Positions 1 through 13,044 of a stretch of DNA of 64,000 nucleotides are shown here, piece after piece. The notes beneath the pieces were generated by a model. It had not been told where the DNA came from and searched no databases. It worked only from the letters and a program-made list of their open reading frames with translations. This DNA is from Nothophaeocryptopus gaeumannii (taxonomy: Eukaryota; Ascomycota; Dothideomycetes; Mycosphaerellales; Mycosphaerellaceae): assembly GCA_031771865.1 (NCBI GenBank), contig JASISA010000027.1:1488001-1552000 (forward strand). Direction: 5' to 3'. Within the stretch, counting starts at the first letter, position 1. Every line of letters begins with the position of its first letter. The position numbers were made by a program, and so were the translations under genes.

Positions 1-182
1 TTGTGCCAATCGAGCGTTGCCTTGTTGAACTTTCACATGTCGACGGCTCTTCCCTTCGTAAGGTGAGGCCTGTCGATCTTGCTTTGACAATCTTGCTTTG
101 ATTACCTGTACAAAAGCGTGCGATATTTCTGCCTTATTTTGTTTCCCAATTGGTCTCCAACAACTTTCCTATGCAGCGAATA

Positions 183-3100
183 CTAATCGTAGAGATCCTC
201 ATCTACATTCCCATTTTCCATAACAGGCTGTTGGGCCTCTTTATTCGCCTCACGAGACTTCCCTTTGCCCTTTCCTTTCCCGTTCTTCGTTGGCGACATC
301 GGAGTTTTTCCTCCCAACGACAATTGATCTGTTCGAATCACGAAATCATCCTCATCATCTGCGTCCGCATTAATTTGAGCGCCTCCCGCAGCAGTGCCAT
401 TCACCTTGCTCCCATTCGCTCTCCTCATAGCTTCCATAGCCCTGGCCCGCATCTCCCCAGCACCGTTTTGCGCACGAGCAGGAATCGCCGTAGTTGCCTG
501 GCTTGGCTGCTCATCCTGCTTCGTAGTCGCCCCCTCAAACGTACTCCTCACCCTCTCATAATGCCTCAATTCATCCAAACTCACACTCGGGACCAACTCA
601 TCCTTCGCTTTGAGGAAATCCTCCTCCTCAACCAAAACATCTAAATCTGCCTCGGTCGCGAAATGGTCGAAGTAGTAAGCTACGGAGATTTTGGGGTTTC
701 CTTCTGTGGCGCGGGATGTGTTTATTGTGCTGACGCGGGCGTCGACGGCTCGGGCGGAGCGCGTGACGGCTTTGAGCATGGCGTCGGAGCAGAGGGCGTA
801 GAGGTCTGCGCCTGTAAAGGTGAAGGGGAGGGATTGCGAGATTCGGGGGAGGGAGAGGGTCGGGGAGATGGTGAACCTAGGTGGGATGTATGTTAGCATT
901 CATATCCGGGTGTTGTGAAAGTGACGGTAGGAGGCCACTTACTTCCTCGTCAAAGCCTGCAAGATCGTGGCCTGCTTCTCATGCGTATCAGAGATACCCA
1001 AATAAAGCATCTTATCGAATCGTCCGGGACGGAGCAGGGCTTGGTCTAGGAGGTCAGGACGATTGGTCGCGCCAATAACGAAAACCCCTCCACCGCTCTC
1101 CTCGCCATCACTCATGCCGTCAAGTTCCGCAAGTAACTGAGAAACGATCCTGTCCATGACGCCACCACTATCGCCCTGGTTTCCTCGCTTCGGAGCCACG
1201 GAATCCAACTCGTCGAAGAAGACCACGCAAGGCCGCGCATCGCGCGCTCGTTGAAATACTCGTCTGACGTTGGCTTCCGATTCACCGATGTACATGTTCA
1301 GCAGCTCGGGACCCTTGACAGAGAAGAAATTCAAACTGAATTCCGTCGCGATAGCTTTCGCCAATAGGGTCTTTCCGGTACCTGGTGGTCCATAGAACAG
1401 GATACCGGAGCGCTTCTTCAGGCCTTTGGCGAAGAGTTCTGGTCGGGAGAGGGGTAGTTGGATGGTTTCGATGACGGCATCTTTCACGTGTGTGAGGCCT
1501 CCGACGTCTGACCATTGGACGTTGGGAATTTTGGGGGCGCCGATGGCGTCTGCGAAGTTCTTGCGTGCGAGTTCGACTGCTGCTTCAAAGTCGGCGGGGA
1601 CGATGGATGTTGCTGCGGCTCCGCCGGCGAGGTGAATGTCTTTGATCGTGATGGGTGCTTGGAGCGCTTCGGATTTGGTCGATGCTAATGTTTCCAGGCG
1701 CTCTGCTTTTGCGACGATTGCACGATCTACAACATCGAGCAGGTCACCAGCCACGAGCGCTGCTGTTCTGACTGCAATCGAAGCGAGGTCCACGTCCACC
1801 GCGAGGGGCATACCAGAGTCTGTGATCACGTCGCGGAGGATGCCTTCTCTTTCACCTTCATCGGGTGCAGACATCTCAAGCTCGTGCGTGAACAGACCTC
1901 GCACTGAGTCTGGCACCTTGTCTACGTCGGTGGTGGTAGCAAGAAGTACTCTGCACCTCTCAAGCACATCTTTGAGTGACGAGGCAGCGCGATCAGTATT
2001 GAGCATCTCGAGATGTGTGACGCAGAGGGCCGTAAATTCTGGACCACAGTCAAGAGCTCGTTCACATCGCGCTTCAAGTAGGCCTTGAGCCTGAGTATCA
2101 ACGCCAGCACCGCCCTCGGAAACGATGTCATGAGCGTCAATGGGGAAGAAGTGTATACCAAGATTGGCACATGCTCTCTCTATGGTGTGTGCCTTGCCGA
2201 TGTTTCGTTGAGTGGAGTGCACGAGCACTGTGAGGGGTGGCATTCCGAAGTGGACCGCGCGCGGGCTGATCGATACGGACATCAGCTCACGCAGTCGTCT
2301 CTGAAGAGGCGAGATGTAGGGTTGAATGACTTCAGGCACACCACTCGCCGATGTTGAAGTCGCCTTCGCTTGCACTTTGCGAATGCCAAGATAGTACTGC
2401 CATGGGTTGGATGATGCTGATGGTAGCATGCGTCTGTCATCGCCAGATTGACGCATTGTCATTTTTGAGGGATCAATCGAGGCCACATTGCCCCACGTGT
2501 CGGCCTCCTGCCCGTCCAAGTCCTCTGAAGGTGGCACACTAACGTCTTCGATCGAGAACCAAGCCACGTTCCTTGCGCCACTGCTGTCCTGCCCTTCATG
2601 CCGGGGTCCTAACTGCGAGAGTATAGCTCCGGCACTGCTGCCTTCTTGCTCTACGTCGCCTTCGTAGATAGAGCGCCCAAGCGACTCGTCAACCTTGATT
2701 GCTATCAGATCACCCGGCTTTACTATTCGTTGTTTTTCCTCAAAGTATTGCTTCAGGTTTGCAAAGAGTGTGTTGTTCAGTGATCTTTCGGTGGATATCG
2801 GCGTGACGACTTTCCGCAGTGTCACTTCGGATGCTGTTGGAGGCATTCGAGAGGAGGCGGTTTCCGGCCGAGGCGTCATAGGGCGCTTCAGGCTTAGCTT
2901 CTTGTTCTTCGAAATGGGCGACATGCTGATGTTGGTAGGGTCCGACATGTTGGCGAGTAATACTGGTGACAGGTAGACGATCGCCACATTCGACGAGTTC
3001 GATACAAGCGAAGAGATACTATCTCTTCGTCCACCTCTGGCATTCACTTGATAGCGTTGCGGACGCCTAGACATGCTTTCAGGCAGAGTGTACACCTTGA

Positions 3101-4523
3101 CTGGTCGCCAAATCTGAGCGGCTCCATCGTCCAAAGAACCAAATGCGCTCAAGTTGGGCAAGATGTGGCTTTGTGCGGCCTCAATCTTGACCCAGTCACC
3201 AGAGAAACAGCCTAAGCGTGCTAATGCAGTGGCATCCACATACGCTCGCGCTTCCTCATCCTCATCGCTTGGCGGTTTGGGATACAGCAGATCATTCGGG
3301 ATGTGTTCGATCAGTCCTTGCGCGCGAAAGGTTTTACTCCGCACTGCCTGACCTCCTCGAATGGTGGTCGAAGTCATGTTTGAGAAGACAGACCCTGGAG
3401 TACTGATCCCACGCGTGTGAGCACCAAACGGTCGTGGTGTCGCAGATGTCAGGGCAGAGCTCAGCCCAGAAGGAATATCAGCCAAGCCAGGTTTCGCAAG
3501 AGAAATCATGTCGTCCGAGTCGTCAGATAAATTGCTCTCTTCCGCACTGGAATCGAACATGTCCTCGGAATTTGACATGTCAGTGGCGGATTTCGAGATA
3601 ACAATCGGCTTGGCTGGCGAGTTCTCTTCGGTAGCAGAGAAGAATTGTTCATTGGCGGTGTCCTCCTCTCCAGAATCCTCATCCAGCCGCGGGCTGAGCA
3701 AAGCTTTGTTGCCATAGCCATTGGAACGTCTCTCTGCAGATGGCACAAGAACAATGTTTGTACTCGACGATATCACACCTTGAGACACAGGCTCACAGGA
3801 AAAAATCCTGGCTGGTGGTGCTGGTGCATGGGTGACAGGATGTGTCAAGGATAGAGACACCAAGTCCTCTGCGTGGATCACTTGCATCCTCCCCAGAGCC
3901 TCGTTGACCACAGATTGTGCATCTCCTCCCGCAAGAGAGCCGTCTTCTGAAAGATCCTCAACCGCTTTCTTCCCAGCTTTCCGCGCACTTTGGGTCTGTG
4001 TGTTGCCAAATCCTCCTCCGTATCGTCTCTTGACATCGTCGAGCTTTTTGATCGCCTCAGTATCCACCGAGACGAATATTGTGTCTAAGGGGATGGGGAG
4101 CACATCACTGATCCTGACCTCCACGGCGCTGTTCTGACGGAGTGTCTTGGTGGGTGACAGAGCTTGCACGATTCTCACAAAGCTCTGAGTGCCTAGTGCT
4201 GAGGCCGGAAATCGGATGGTTGATGCTGGTAAGGCCTTCTCCTTCGCGTCCTGGCCTCTGACTGGGAGTATGGCCCAAGTGGATTCAGAAGGTGAAGGGT
4301 TCGGTGTCCATGGAGTGATTGCCGCGTGGTACGTCCAAGCTTGACCATCTCTGGTGGAGGAGTCTGACGCAGGAAACAAGTCCTCCTCCAAGTCATTCGA
4401 TATCACGCCGACATCTCCTTTCAGACTGCTGTCCAGATATATTCGCGCCGATGTTGCCGGCTTGTCTTCTCTCCTTCTTCGTTTCCGCTTCAGCGAGCCC
4501 GGCTGCGGGGAGTCGTAGGCCAT
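183..4523 (-). CDS. PEX6: Peroxisomal biogenesis factor 6 (AAA+ ATPase)
   Basis: Pex6 with Pex1 forms the AAA+ motor at the peroxisome membrane that extracts ubiquitinated Pex5 for recycling. Exon 1 runs 4523-943 and exon 2 runs 876-183, around a 66 bp GTAAGT/CTAG intron (877-942); the product is 1424 residues. The C-terminal D2 ATPase module has a Walker A (YGPPGTGKT, about residue 1040), a Walker B (VVFFDELDS) and the second-region-of-homology ATNRPDLLD and RPGRFDK. The upstream D1 module (HSTQRNIGK region) is degenerate, as is usual for Pex6. Exon 2 carries the rest of the D2 lid and a low-complexity basic C-terminus. The long Ser/Asp-rich linkers in the first half make it longer than yeast Pex6. 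The start is the ATG at 4523. Identity is secure; the exact C-terminal tail is less so. Confidence 0.93.
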
Positions 4524-5475
4524 GGCTGCCGAAGACGCGTATTCAGCTTCTATACAGCACGCGAGGCACTCATCAGAGGATGTGCTTTGTCAAGAGGAGC
4601 TCCCGTAGCGTGACTGTTTTGCAGGTCCAATTTAGACCGAGCCAGTTCGCCTCGCGTCTGCCGAGGTCCCGAAGCAGTTGCCCGTCAGTCGGCTTCTGTG
4701 CCTACCCAGACATTGAATATGAAGGATGTATTGATGGAATAATGGGCACATTATCGATCATTACCTTATGTATGCAAAGCTCCTGCTAGATTCCTCTGTG
4801 CCCAGGCAAGCCTACCCAACCTTGGGTGGAGGCAGAGTTACTTGTGTGTACTACCGTTCCGAAGGGAGCGGGCTTGGGGGAGCGGAGAGCACCCATGCTA
4901 AACTTTCGCTCACGGCTTCTCCCTCGACCACAGGTAAGCTGCAGAGAGGCGGTTAAGGTATAGATCAGTATACCGAGATTCTGATGAGAGGCTCTCCTGA
5001 CTGTCTTGTGAAAGACATGCGACTCGCAGTGCGGACAACACGGCAAAGGTCAAGTATCTGGTCCAGTCGTTGAAGGGCTTGGCGGCATGTGTTTGGCCAC
5101 AACGTCATTGTCACTGGCTGACCACAACGCGCCACGCATTACCTGAGGTACATTGCATGTGTCAACGAGCATGGACCCTCCAAGTTGTTGAGGGAAGCCC
5201 ACAAGGATCAACACTCGCTGTCCGCGCAACAATGCCGCCGAAGACATGTCGCATTCTTTCATCAACAACTTTCTTAGTACAGCTTTGTACAGTATATTAC
5301 TTGGTGAAGACTGCCCGCTAATGTCTACACTCATTTCTTCCAAAGACAACACATTCATGCTCCCGACATAAACTCTGTCCGCGTACTCCCGCGCGACGCG
5401 CCCGCGCCCTGTTGCTCGATCGCTTGTCAGGCTCGGGGATCGTTGCACACGCAGAGCTCCGATCCGATCGAAACC
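4524..5475. other. Intergenic region between divergent PEX6 and lipase genes
   Basis: About 950 bp separating two head-to-head genes, so it should hold both promoters. I see no coding sequence with recognisable protein features and no repeat. A short open frame on the minus strand (5050-5544) overlaps the lipase start and resembles no protein I know. Confidence 0.5.
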
Positions 5476-8085
5476 ATGGGCGCGAACAACAATGGCGACA
5501 TGGCACACCCGACTATCCGCGACGAAGTCAGCCACGACATACACGAGAAGAAGAGGGAGGCCTTAGAATTTACACAGCAAGCGCAAAAGCTCGCGCACCT
5601 GCGACTCAGTCAAGAGAAAGATGGGGATGGCTCCACACAAGCAGCAGAAGCCAAGTTCATTACACCATTGGGTAAGGGACCAAAGGTTGGACAACATCCA
5701 ATGTGTGAAACACACGCTGACCCTCCACCCTTTGCGTTGCAGACCCAGTCATAGAAACGGTTGATGGGAAGCGACTGCCCGCTGTTCCTATCGCAGAAGC
5801 GAAGAAGCTCAATCAACTCAAAGATGAGGTTCAGGGGAAAGAAGCGAGGATTCCACCGGCCTCTGTGATGAGAAAAGGAAGAGATGGATCTACGTATGGA
5901 ATCACACACAAGCCAAATGCCTCTCCCAAACGAAGCGAAGCACCTGGCGCGCCTCTGAGCGAAGCCGTACCTCCATCAAGAACGAACCCACTGTTCCCGC
6001 CGTTACCAATGTATGGACCTCCAACTATCTTGCGCACGCTCCACTGCTGGTTCTTTCGTGTATCATCTGCCGTCTTGTCATTGTGCTTCCTTCTGGCCAT
6101 CGTCATAGGCTGTATATGGCACTCAATACCAAAGATTTTCAGAAATGTCCGAGCACGAGCTATGCTTCGGAACCCGAAGAGAGACAGACCTTTCTTTCAG
6201 GAAGAGATGAAGCGGAAACAGGAGAGAAGTGCGGCAGAGAGGGCATGGGTGAAGCAAAAACAACAACAGAAAAAGGGAGCAGACACTCCATCCGGAGAGA
6301 AAGGTATGGCGCAGGATGAAGAGTTCGTACCGACAGAAGGCGGGCCAGATCCCCTGGTTGTCGATGTTGGGTACTACGCTCGACGAGTTGGACTGGATTG
6401 CGAAACGTTCGAGGTTCAAACAGAAGATGGCTTCATCATCGAGCTTTGGCACATTTTCAATCCGCGCGAGTACAAGAGCCCTTCGCATGAGGCACGAGGC
6501 ATTCACGGACCAGACGTCTTTCGCACACGATCAACAGATTCGGTGTTTGCCGAGACATCACAATGCCCGGATGGCAGAAAGAAGTACCCAGTGTTGATGA
6601 TGCATGGGCTTCTTCAGTCGGCTGGTGCCTTCATCTGCAACGACGACGATTCACTGGCCTTCTATCTTGCGAAGTCAGGGTACGATGTATGGCTCGGCAA
6701 TAACAGATGTGGGTTTCATCCAAAGCACACGTCTCTGAAATACTCCGATCCAAGGATGTGGGCATGGAACATTCGTCAAATGGGAGTAATGGATCTACCT
6801 GCACTCGTCAGTCGCGTTCTTGCAGAGACAGGTTTCCCGAAACTGGCACTCATCTGTCACTCACAAGGAACCACGGAAACATTCGTGGCTCTCGCCAAAG
6901 AGCAAAGACCAGACATCGGCAAGAAGATATCCGTATTCTGTGCTCTGGCGCCTGCTGCTTATGCTGGTCCCCTGATTGGCAAGGTCTACTTCAAGTTCAT
7001 GCGTCTGATTGGTCCCGCTCTGTTCAGACTCGTCTTTGGCGTTCATGCTTTCATCCCACTCATGCCGTTGGCTCACGAAATAATGCCAGCGAAGCATTTC
7101 TCCTGGATGGCATACCACGTCTTCTCCTACCTGTTCAGCTGGAGCGACAGCAAGTGGGAACGAGATCTACGTGATAGGATGTTTCAATGGGCACCTGTCT
7201 ATGTGAGCGCAGAGTCTATGCGATGGTGGTTGGGTAGGGAGTGCTTTGCTAAACAAAAGTGCATCCTCGCGACTCGAGAGGAAGGCCACTTGGAAGACAA
7301 AGAGGACGAAGAAGGTAAGCTATTTAATCACACTCACCGACGTAGCAGTTACTCACATCTGTATTCTAGACGACGAAATCATCAGAAAGTACTACGTCGA
7401 CCGCGAACCCCACGTAACCGAACGCCGCAAGCTCCAACGCAATCTCACATCCTTCCACTGCCAAACTTTGACCCATCAACATCACGATTCCACAAGAGGG
7501 AAGTTCTCCTGGTACGACGACCAATTCCCACCGCTCGCGCTCTGGGTCTGCGGAGCAGATGACCTCGTAGATGGCCGCCGCCTGCTCCGGCGGTTCGACC
7601 GTGGCCGCGAGCCTCATGTTCGCATCGTGCACAAGAAGATCATCGAAGGGTATGAACATTTGGATGTGATATGGGCGATGGACGCGATTGAGAAGGTTGG
7701 GAGGGAAGTGCGGGAAGTCATATGGCGAACAGCCGACCCGGAGAGTCAAAATAAATGCAGAGTACCCGTTGGCTGCACCAAACCTGTCGAAGAAGAACCT
7801 AATACGCAGGATGTGCCAATGATGCATAGTGGTGGGAGACAGAGGATGCAGAGTATCAGTGAGGTACCGAAGGGGTTTACTGAGCCGAATGGCGAGAAGA
7901 TTTCGATTGACTCGACTAGAGGCTGGGAGCGCAGGCAGCAGCACTATGAGGAGGCAATTGATGAGGTTGGTGAATTGGCGGATGAGCAGCAGGACATACA
8001 TGATGGAAGGCCTTCAATTTTCGATCGGAGGTTGTCGGAGGCGCATTTTAAGGACATTGCTGAGAAAGCGAATCCGCTTGGGTGA
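5476..8085 (+). CDS. Steryl ester / triacylglycerol lipase, Tgl1-Yeh family
   Basis: A membrane-anchored alpha/beta-hydrolase of the family that hydrolyses steryl esters at lipid droplets or the plasma membrane (Tgl1, Yeh1, Yeh2). Exons are 5476-5671, 5743-7314 and 7370-8085, with GTAAGG and GTAAGC introns of 71 and 55 bp; the product is 827 residues. A single hydrophobic segment lies at about 165-190. The lipase core follows: an oxyanion region MMHGLLQSAG, the nucleophile motif CHSQGT (Ser about 439), the Asp in GADDLVDG (about 653) and the His in YEHLD (about 686). The order and spacing match this family. The C-terminal 130 residues are low-complexity and specific to this protein. The ATG at 5476 is the first in frame. 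Which yeast paralogue it corresponds to cannot be decided from sequence alone. Confidence 0.88.
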
Positions 8086-8544
8086 TTGTTGGAAGGTGAC
8101 TGATGACATATACAGCATGTACAGGCGAATCTGTACAGCGAGATATCGAATGATAATGCCAGTAATGTGTACGACACGAAGAACAAACAGACAGACAACC
8201 CTACAGCAGGGCTGCAAAGGAATTGATAGACTGAGTTGATGTGAAGTCGCGAGCAGTGATTACTACATCTAGCGAGGTGAGATAGAGACATGGATGCTGC
8301 AGGGTGGTCAAGAGAAGATGCCGCTGACTCCCAAATACAAAACGCCTCAAGCAGATGCGACCCAGACACGTCATTCGTTCCAGATCCTCCATATGCACCC
8401 CTCAACTCACCACCAAAAGTCCGTTCCGACCTCAGCTTGTTGACACGCGTTGCCCACATGTTCTCATAACCTCACTTCATCTCATCCCATAAGATCTCTC
8501 GCTCCATCCCCGACTAGCCATCAACTGCCAATTCAACATCCATT
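8086..8544. other. Intergenic region
   Basis: About 460 bp between two co-directional genes. It would hold the lipase 3' UTR and the dehydrogenase promoter. I see no repeat or additional gene. Confidence 0.5.
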
Positions 8545-10059
8545 ATGGCGACCATCGGCCTCTACGCCTGCGAAACACGCATCGTCTCCGGTCTAGGCTC
8601 CATCTCTCAACTCTCCCAAGAACTCATAACCAACAAAATCGAGAATCCCGCTCTGGTCGTCGACGCCGGTATATACAAAGCAGGTCTCCTATCCCAATGG
8701 TCCATACCCAAAGAAATCACATCCCTTCCAGCGGTCGTCCTCGCCCCTCCAAATCCAGACCTCAAGACCGTCCGCTCCGGAATCGACGTTGCGACACGGG
8801 AGAAGTGCGATGGCGTCGTGGTGATTGGAGGCGGATCGAGTATCTGCCTGGGAAAAGCTATTGCTCTCATGTTAACCAACCCAGGGGATGTGTTGGATTA
8901 TGAAGGTGCTGAGAAAATGTCCTCCCTTCCAGCACCAACCATCGTGATCCCAACGACGGCAGGGTCGGGGAGTGAAGTCAGTAGGGTGTTGGTATTGCAT
9001 GAACATGGAAGGGATAGGGAGATTGTGATAAGAGGGTTTGGATGTGAACCACGCGTCACTATCCTCGACGGGAATCTGCTTGTGTCGTGTCCCAAGAAAC
9101 CGTTGGTCGATGCGGCGTTGGATGCTATCTCGCATGCTTGCGAATCGCTGTGGTCGAGGAAACGGACGATTATTACGGATGCTCTGGCAGAAATAGCCCT
9201 GCAGACGTATCTCAATGAACTCCCCTCAGCTCTAGGCATCTCCCCTACCAACCCGGGCCAACGAGATCCCACCGCCCTGCAACATATCCTCGAAGCCTCC
9301 TCCGCCGCCAACCTCGCGTGCGGAAACACAGGTCTCGCACTCATCCACGCTCTGACGATGAGTCCCGACGTCCCTCTCCCGCACGGCTATCAGAATGGAT
9401 GTCTCCTCCTCGCAGTCGCGGCGTTCAATCGACCGTATATGGATCCCAAACATCAGAAATTAGTCGATCAGTTGAAGCCGCTGTTTGAGAAGATCCAATG
9501 GGCGGGAGTGTATAGCGGAGAGGAGATTGGAGACGAGAACGCCAAGTTGATGATAAGGGCGAGTACGGGAAATCCGTTTCGAGCGAATAATGTGAGGGAG
9601 AGTACAGGTAAGTTAGCATTCCCATATCCCGGCGGGCAAGTGACAAAAAGCTCACTGCCGACCTCTCGCGATGCGCCACATTTTGAAATATCCTCGAGGG
9701 CGACGATGACGGCTTGGAAAATTGGAGCGTCCAGAGAGTGAGACGGTCCGGGTCCAGGTCCTCGCTCTTTAATGCAACACAACTCTATGCTCGTGCTGTC
9801 GCGCTTGGCATACACAATATGTTCCGCACTGAAAAGGGCCGATGAGCTTTGTCACCTGCCCTTGCCCCAGTCTAACAAATTGGGAGTATGTTGGTGCTAA
9901 CATCGTATCCGTTTGATTAGATCAAGAATGTTATGATATCCTCGTCGCGTCAGGTAAGTCCCATTAGAAGAACAGAAGGCCACCACTCCAAAATGCTCGG
10001 CCGCTAACTCGACACCAGGAGCCAAGATCTCGCATCATCCAGTATCAGCGGCCGCCTGA
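8545..10059 (+). CDS. Maleylacetate reductase-like iron-containing alcohol dehydrogenase
   Basis: An iron-type (group III) NAD(P)H dehydrogenase, closest in architecture to maleylacetate reductases, which reduce maleylacetate to 3-oxoadipate at the end of hydroxyquinol and resorcinol catabolism. I place exons at 8545-9607, 9921-9953 and 10019-10059; the product is 378 residues, the usual family length. Visible features are the nucleotide-binding GGGSS loop (about 93-97), PTTAGSGSE, and three metal-region histidines: SHACES (His197), IHALTM (His268) and PHGYQN (His280). The first intron, 9608-9920, is 313 bp, much longer than the others here, but has a GTAAGT donor, a GCTAACAT branch-like site and a TTAG acceptor. 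Without splicing, the frame would continue into an unrelated tail ending at 9741. The substrate is inferred from the family. No other aromatic-ring catabolic gene lies nearby. Confidence 0.82.
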
Positions 10060-10233
10060 AGCCCATAGTCAACAAATGAGAATCATCTTCCATCATTTGG
10101 TATATCCTCCCATCACTCATGCTCGTTTCAGTCATCGTGCCCATCAATCAAAGGAACTCCATCCAATTCAAAGCCATCATCATCTTCGTAACGCCATCGC
10201 CATGCATATCGATCATATATCTCTTCTTCAACT

Positions 10234-11691
10234 TCAGGCCTGTATCGCACTCTTGGCGAGGGATCGCTTGAGACCCCAACTCGATCGGCCAGCTTCCCGT
10301 GCGCAAGATCGAAGTTGCTCGTCGTTGGCGAATGTGGGTGCTTCTAGGCGACCTGCCTCTCTGCCCATGCTGTAACCGGCGCTGAAGCTAAGAGCGCTTA
10401 GAAATACGACGACGCCGGCGGAAACGACCCATGTCAGTAGCGTTGGAGTGACATGCAAATCCTCGGTTGACGAAGATCGGCGGGCTTTCTTCAAAGCTCT
10501 GCGCTCTCTGCTGGTGCTCCGGCCTGCAAGAGCTTTGCGCTTGTTCTCTTTCTGCTGCTCCGATGTTGTGGAGAGAGAATTTGTCGACAGCCTTCGGATT
10601 GTAGGTTTGAAGGTCGGTTCTTGGTACTGAGGAGGTGAAGAAATAGGAAGTGCGGATTCTGGCACGAGCCGGAACGTTGCTGGATCGATTCGATTACTGC
10701 GTGGTGGAATGGCAGTAGTGTGTGCTCGCTTCGCTTCTGGCTTCTGTAGACCACGGGCTGCGGCTGCTACTGAAAGCAGCCCTGTGAGGCTGGCTCTGAG
10801 AGCCTCCTCATGTTCAGCCGCGGCATTCAATGATGGGGACACAGGATTCTGTGGAATATGGCTGGGGCGTCTTGTTTGTGTTGTCGTAGGAAGCGAGTGT
10901 CTTGTTGATGGACGATTTGACGTTATTGGTCTGGAAGCAGGGAAGTATGATCCAGGTACAGGCTGACTGGCGTTGCGCTGAGTGCCGCTTGGTGGATGGG
11001 TGAACGCGTTGGGCAACGGCGTGAAGCAGTTTTCGTTGTTGATAGGATAGTTGATAGCCGTCTTGTTTTCATCATCATCGTCAGACCCATGCGCACCACG
11101 GCCCTCGGATGCTGACGATTGGGGCGCAGGACTTGCATCTGTCGCATTGGGTCTGAAGGCATGCGCAGCGATGATCGGCCCTTCGTTCGAGGAGGTCATG
11201 ACTCTGTCCGATTCACTCTCACTCTCTTCATACTCCTCTTGACTACTGGTTCCGCCTGTACTTTGGGTCCTTGCAATGTTCAGATGTGTCGGTGCTCCAG
11301 GGCGGTGAGGTCGTCTTCGCCTGCTCCTCGGATCGTCTTGCATTCTCAACCCAGTCGTTACGATTTCATCGGCCACGGACGACAGTGATGACGATGAAGG
11401 CTGCGAGGCTATCTCGACCCAGGAATCGACTGTACCGCAGAGGTTAGTCCACTGCAAGGTGGGCATGAAGGAGTAGGCCATAGTGGCAGACATGCTTGAC
11501 AGTATTGTACGGATGTACTGTCTGTAATGCAGGTCCGAACAGGAAGACTGTTCCTACAGCGTATACAACGACTCACCTTCTGCTCGTGTGCGCCTGTCAA
11601 ACGATGCTGAACGTGATGCCATGGCTGACGCGTGACCAAGGCGACGCTGTAGGTGATCGCTCGAATGCGGCGGCGGTCCTTGGTGGTTCAT
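10234..11691 (-). CDS. Conserved fungal single-pass membrane protein of unknown function
   Basis: I place exon 1 at 11691-11577 and exon 2 at 11429-10234, giving 436 residues. The 147 bp intron has a GTGAGT donor and a CTAAC branch site just before a TACAG acceptor, and it joins RRTRAE directly to VDSWVEIASQ in frame. A continuous ORF starting at 11493 is therefore intronic at its 5' end. The protein has a conserved-looking N-terminus, a long Ser/Pro-rich and acidic central region, a basic Arg/Lys stretch (about 345-370) and one hydrophobic segment (TWVVSAGVVVFLSALSF) about 60 residues from the C-terminus. This layout suggests a mostly cytosolic protein anchored near its tail. I do not recognise a functional domain. 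Proteins with this N-terminal signature appear widespread in Pezizomycotina, but that is from memory. Confidence 0.75.
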
Positions 11692-13044
11692 GATGGCGGC
11701 TGTCCTGTCGATTCTTATCGCCCACCTGTCCTGGTATCGTCTCTGAGTATGTCGTCAGGCCTAGCTACCAGCAAAGATTAATGTGCTCAAATGGTACGAG
11801 AGACACAGCTGGCGGTCCACGTGCACAAGCCGATCTTGGGCAGCAGAGGTCGTTGCGAGGGCACAAACAATGTTGGTCGCAAACACCTCAACCGGACAGC
11901 GCTACGTGTAGAGTTGACAGCAGACTGTTGCGGTGTGCTCAAGAAACGGCGCTGCCCTCCAAAGCGGCGGCGGTGTAGAGAGATGGTTTGAGTGCTGGAG
12001 TGATGGGCGAGTGGACAGGTGCGCGTGCGTGGGGGTGGGGTCCAGAGGTGTGATCATGGACGATCTCGAGAAGATGGTGTTCAAGCTGACAGCGAACGCA
12101 TGTAGATCACCGCGTGAGGAGTAGTCTCCAAAACAAGGAAATTTACGACAAAGAGAGCCGGGCAGCGTGAGGAGGCTGGCTTTGAAACACTCGTGATGCT
12201 GATAGCAAGACAAGAGTCGGTCGCGATATGCGCAATCCTCAGGTGCAGGCTCCGAAAGCCTCGACCCGAGACCTGCATGCCCTGGATCGGCAAGGGACCG
12301 CCTGTGTGATTGACCTTGGTACAACCATGCCCCAGCTGACAGGGTACGGTAGCACGTGAGTTTGAAATATATCGCGAAATGAGCGCATACCAGGGTGGGA
12401 AGATGCAACGTCAACTCTCCAAAATGATGGTCTAGTATTGAGAACCGCTGCCGTGTATAGCAGCCCGGATTGTGGAATCAACGTCGAGACACAGGAAGGA
12501 ACAGAAAGTTGACGTTAGCAAAGAAACTGTCCTTATGTCTCTCACTGGAGGCGAGCACTTTTGAAATAGCTGTTCGCAATGGCAGAAGCCTAGAATGTAA
12601 ATTAGAGATGAGAAGAAAGGTAGAAGGTGAGGAAATGAGTTACCTTGTAAGACATGTCACATTCAGAGTCTTTCTTTCCACGCCCTTGAGACGACGCTTG
12701 CAAGCTCGCACCCAATATATTTGGCAGAGAAGCTTGTAGTCGAGATTGTTCGTACCAAATACGTTGATGGCAGGAGATTAGTGCTCGGATGCTCATGGGT
12801 AAATGATGTTGAAGGAAAAAGGTGTTGAGGAAAGACAGCGCCATTCGCGATGCAGGAACCATAGCGCCTAATAGTACACACCCTTTTTGTATTCCGTTCC
12901 CAACTTCGCACAGTGAACCGGCCGTAAAAGCTCATCGATATCAGAACAAAGCAACAGCAATGTCAACAAGCTCCTTCAGCCGCCAAACTTCTTCTTCACG
13001 CGGCCGCCCTTGTGCATGGCAGGCTTCTTGTTTCCGACCGACTT
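11692..13044. other. Intergenic stretch without a recognisable gene
   Basis: About 1.35 kb between the 5' end of the membrane-protein gene and the 3' end of the nucleolin gene. Several short open frames occur on both strands (for example 11902-12414 minus and 12663-12935 minus), but none shows a domain, conserved motif or splice-joined extension. The part next to 13044 is probably the NSR1 3' UTR. Confidence 0.5.

Noticed and set aside
310..350. TTCGAATC sequence resembling a tRNA B box
   Set aside because: It lies inside PEX6 coding sequence, with no matching A box or cloverleaf. I found no convincing tRNA in the window.
5050..5544. 164-codon minus-strand frame between PEX6 and the lipase
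   Set aside because: It overlaps the lipase first exon and has no recognisable domain or splice extension.
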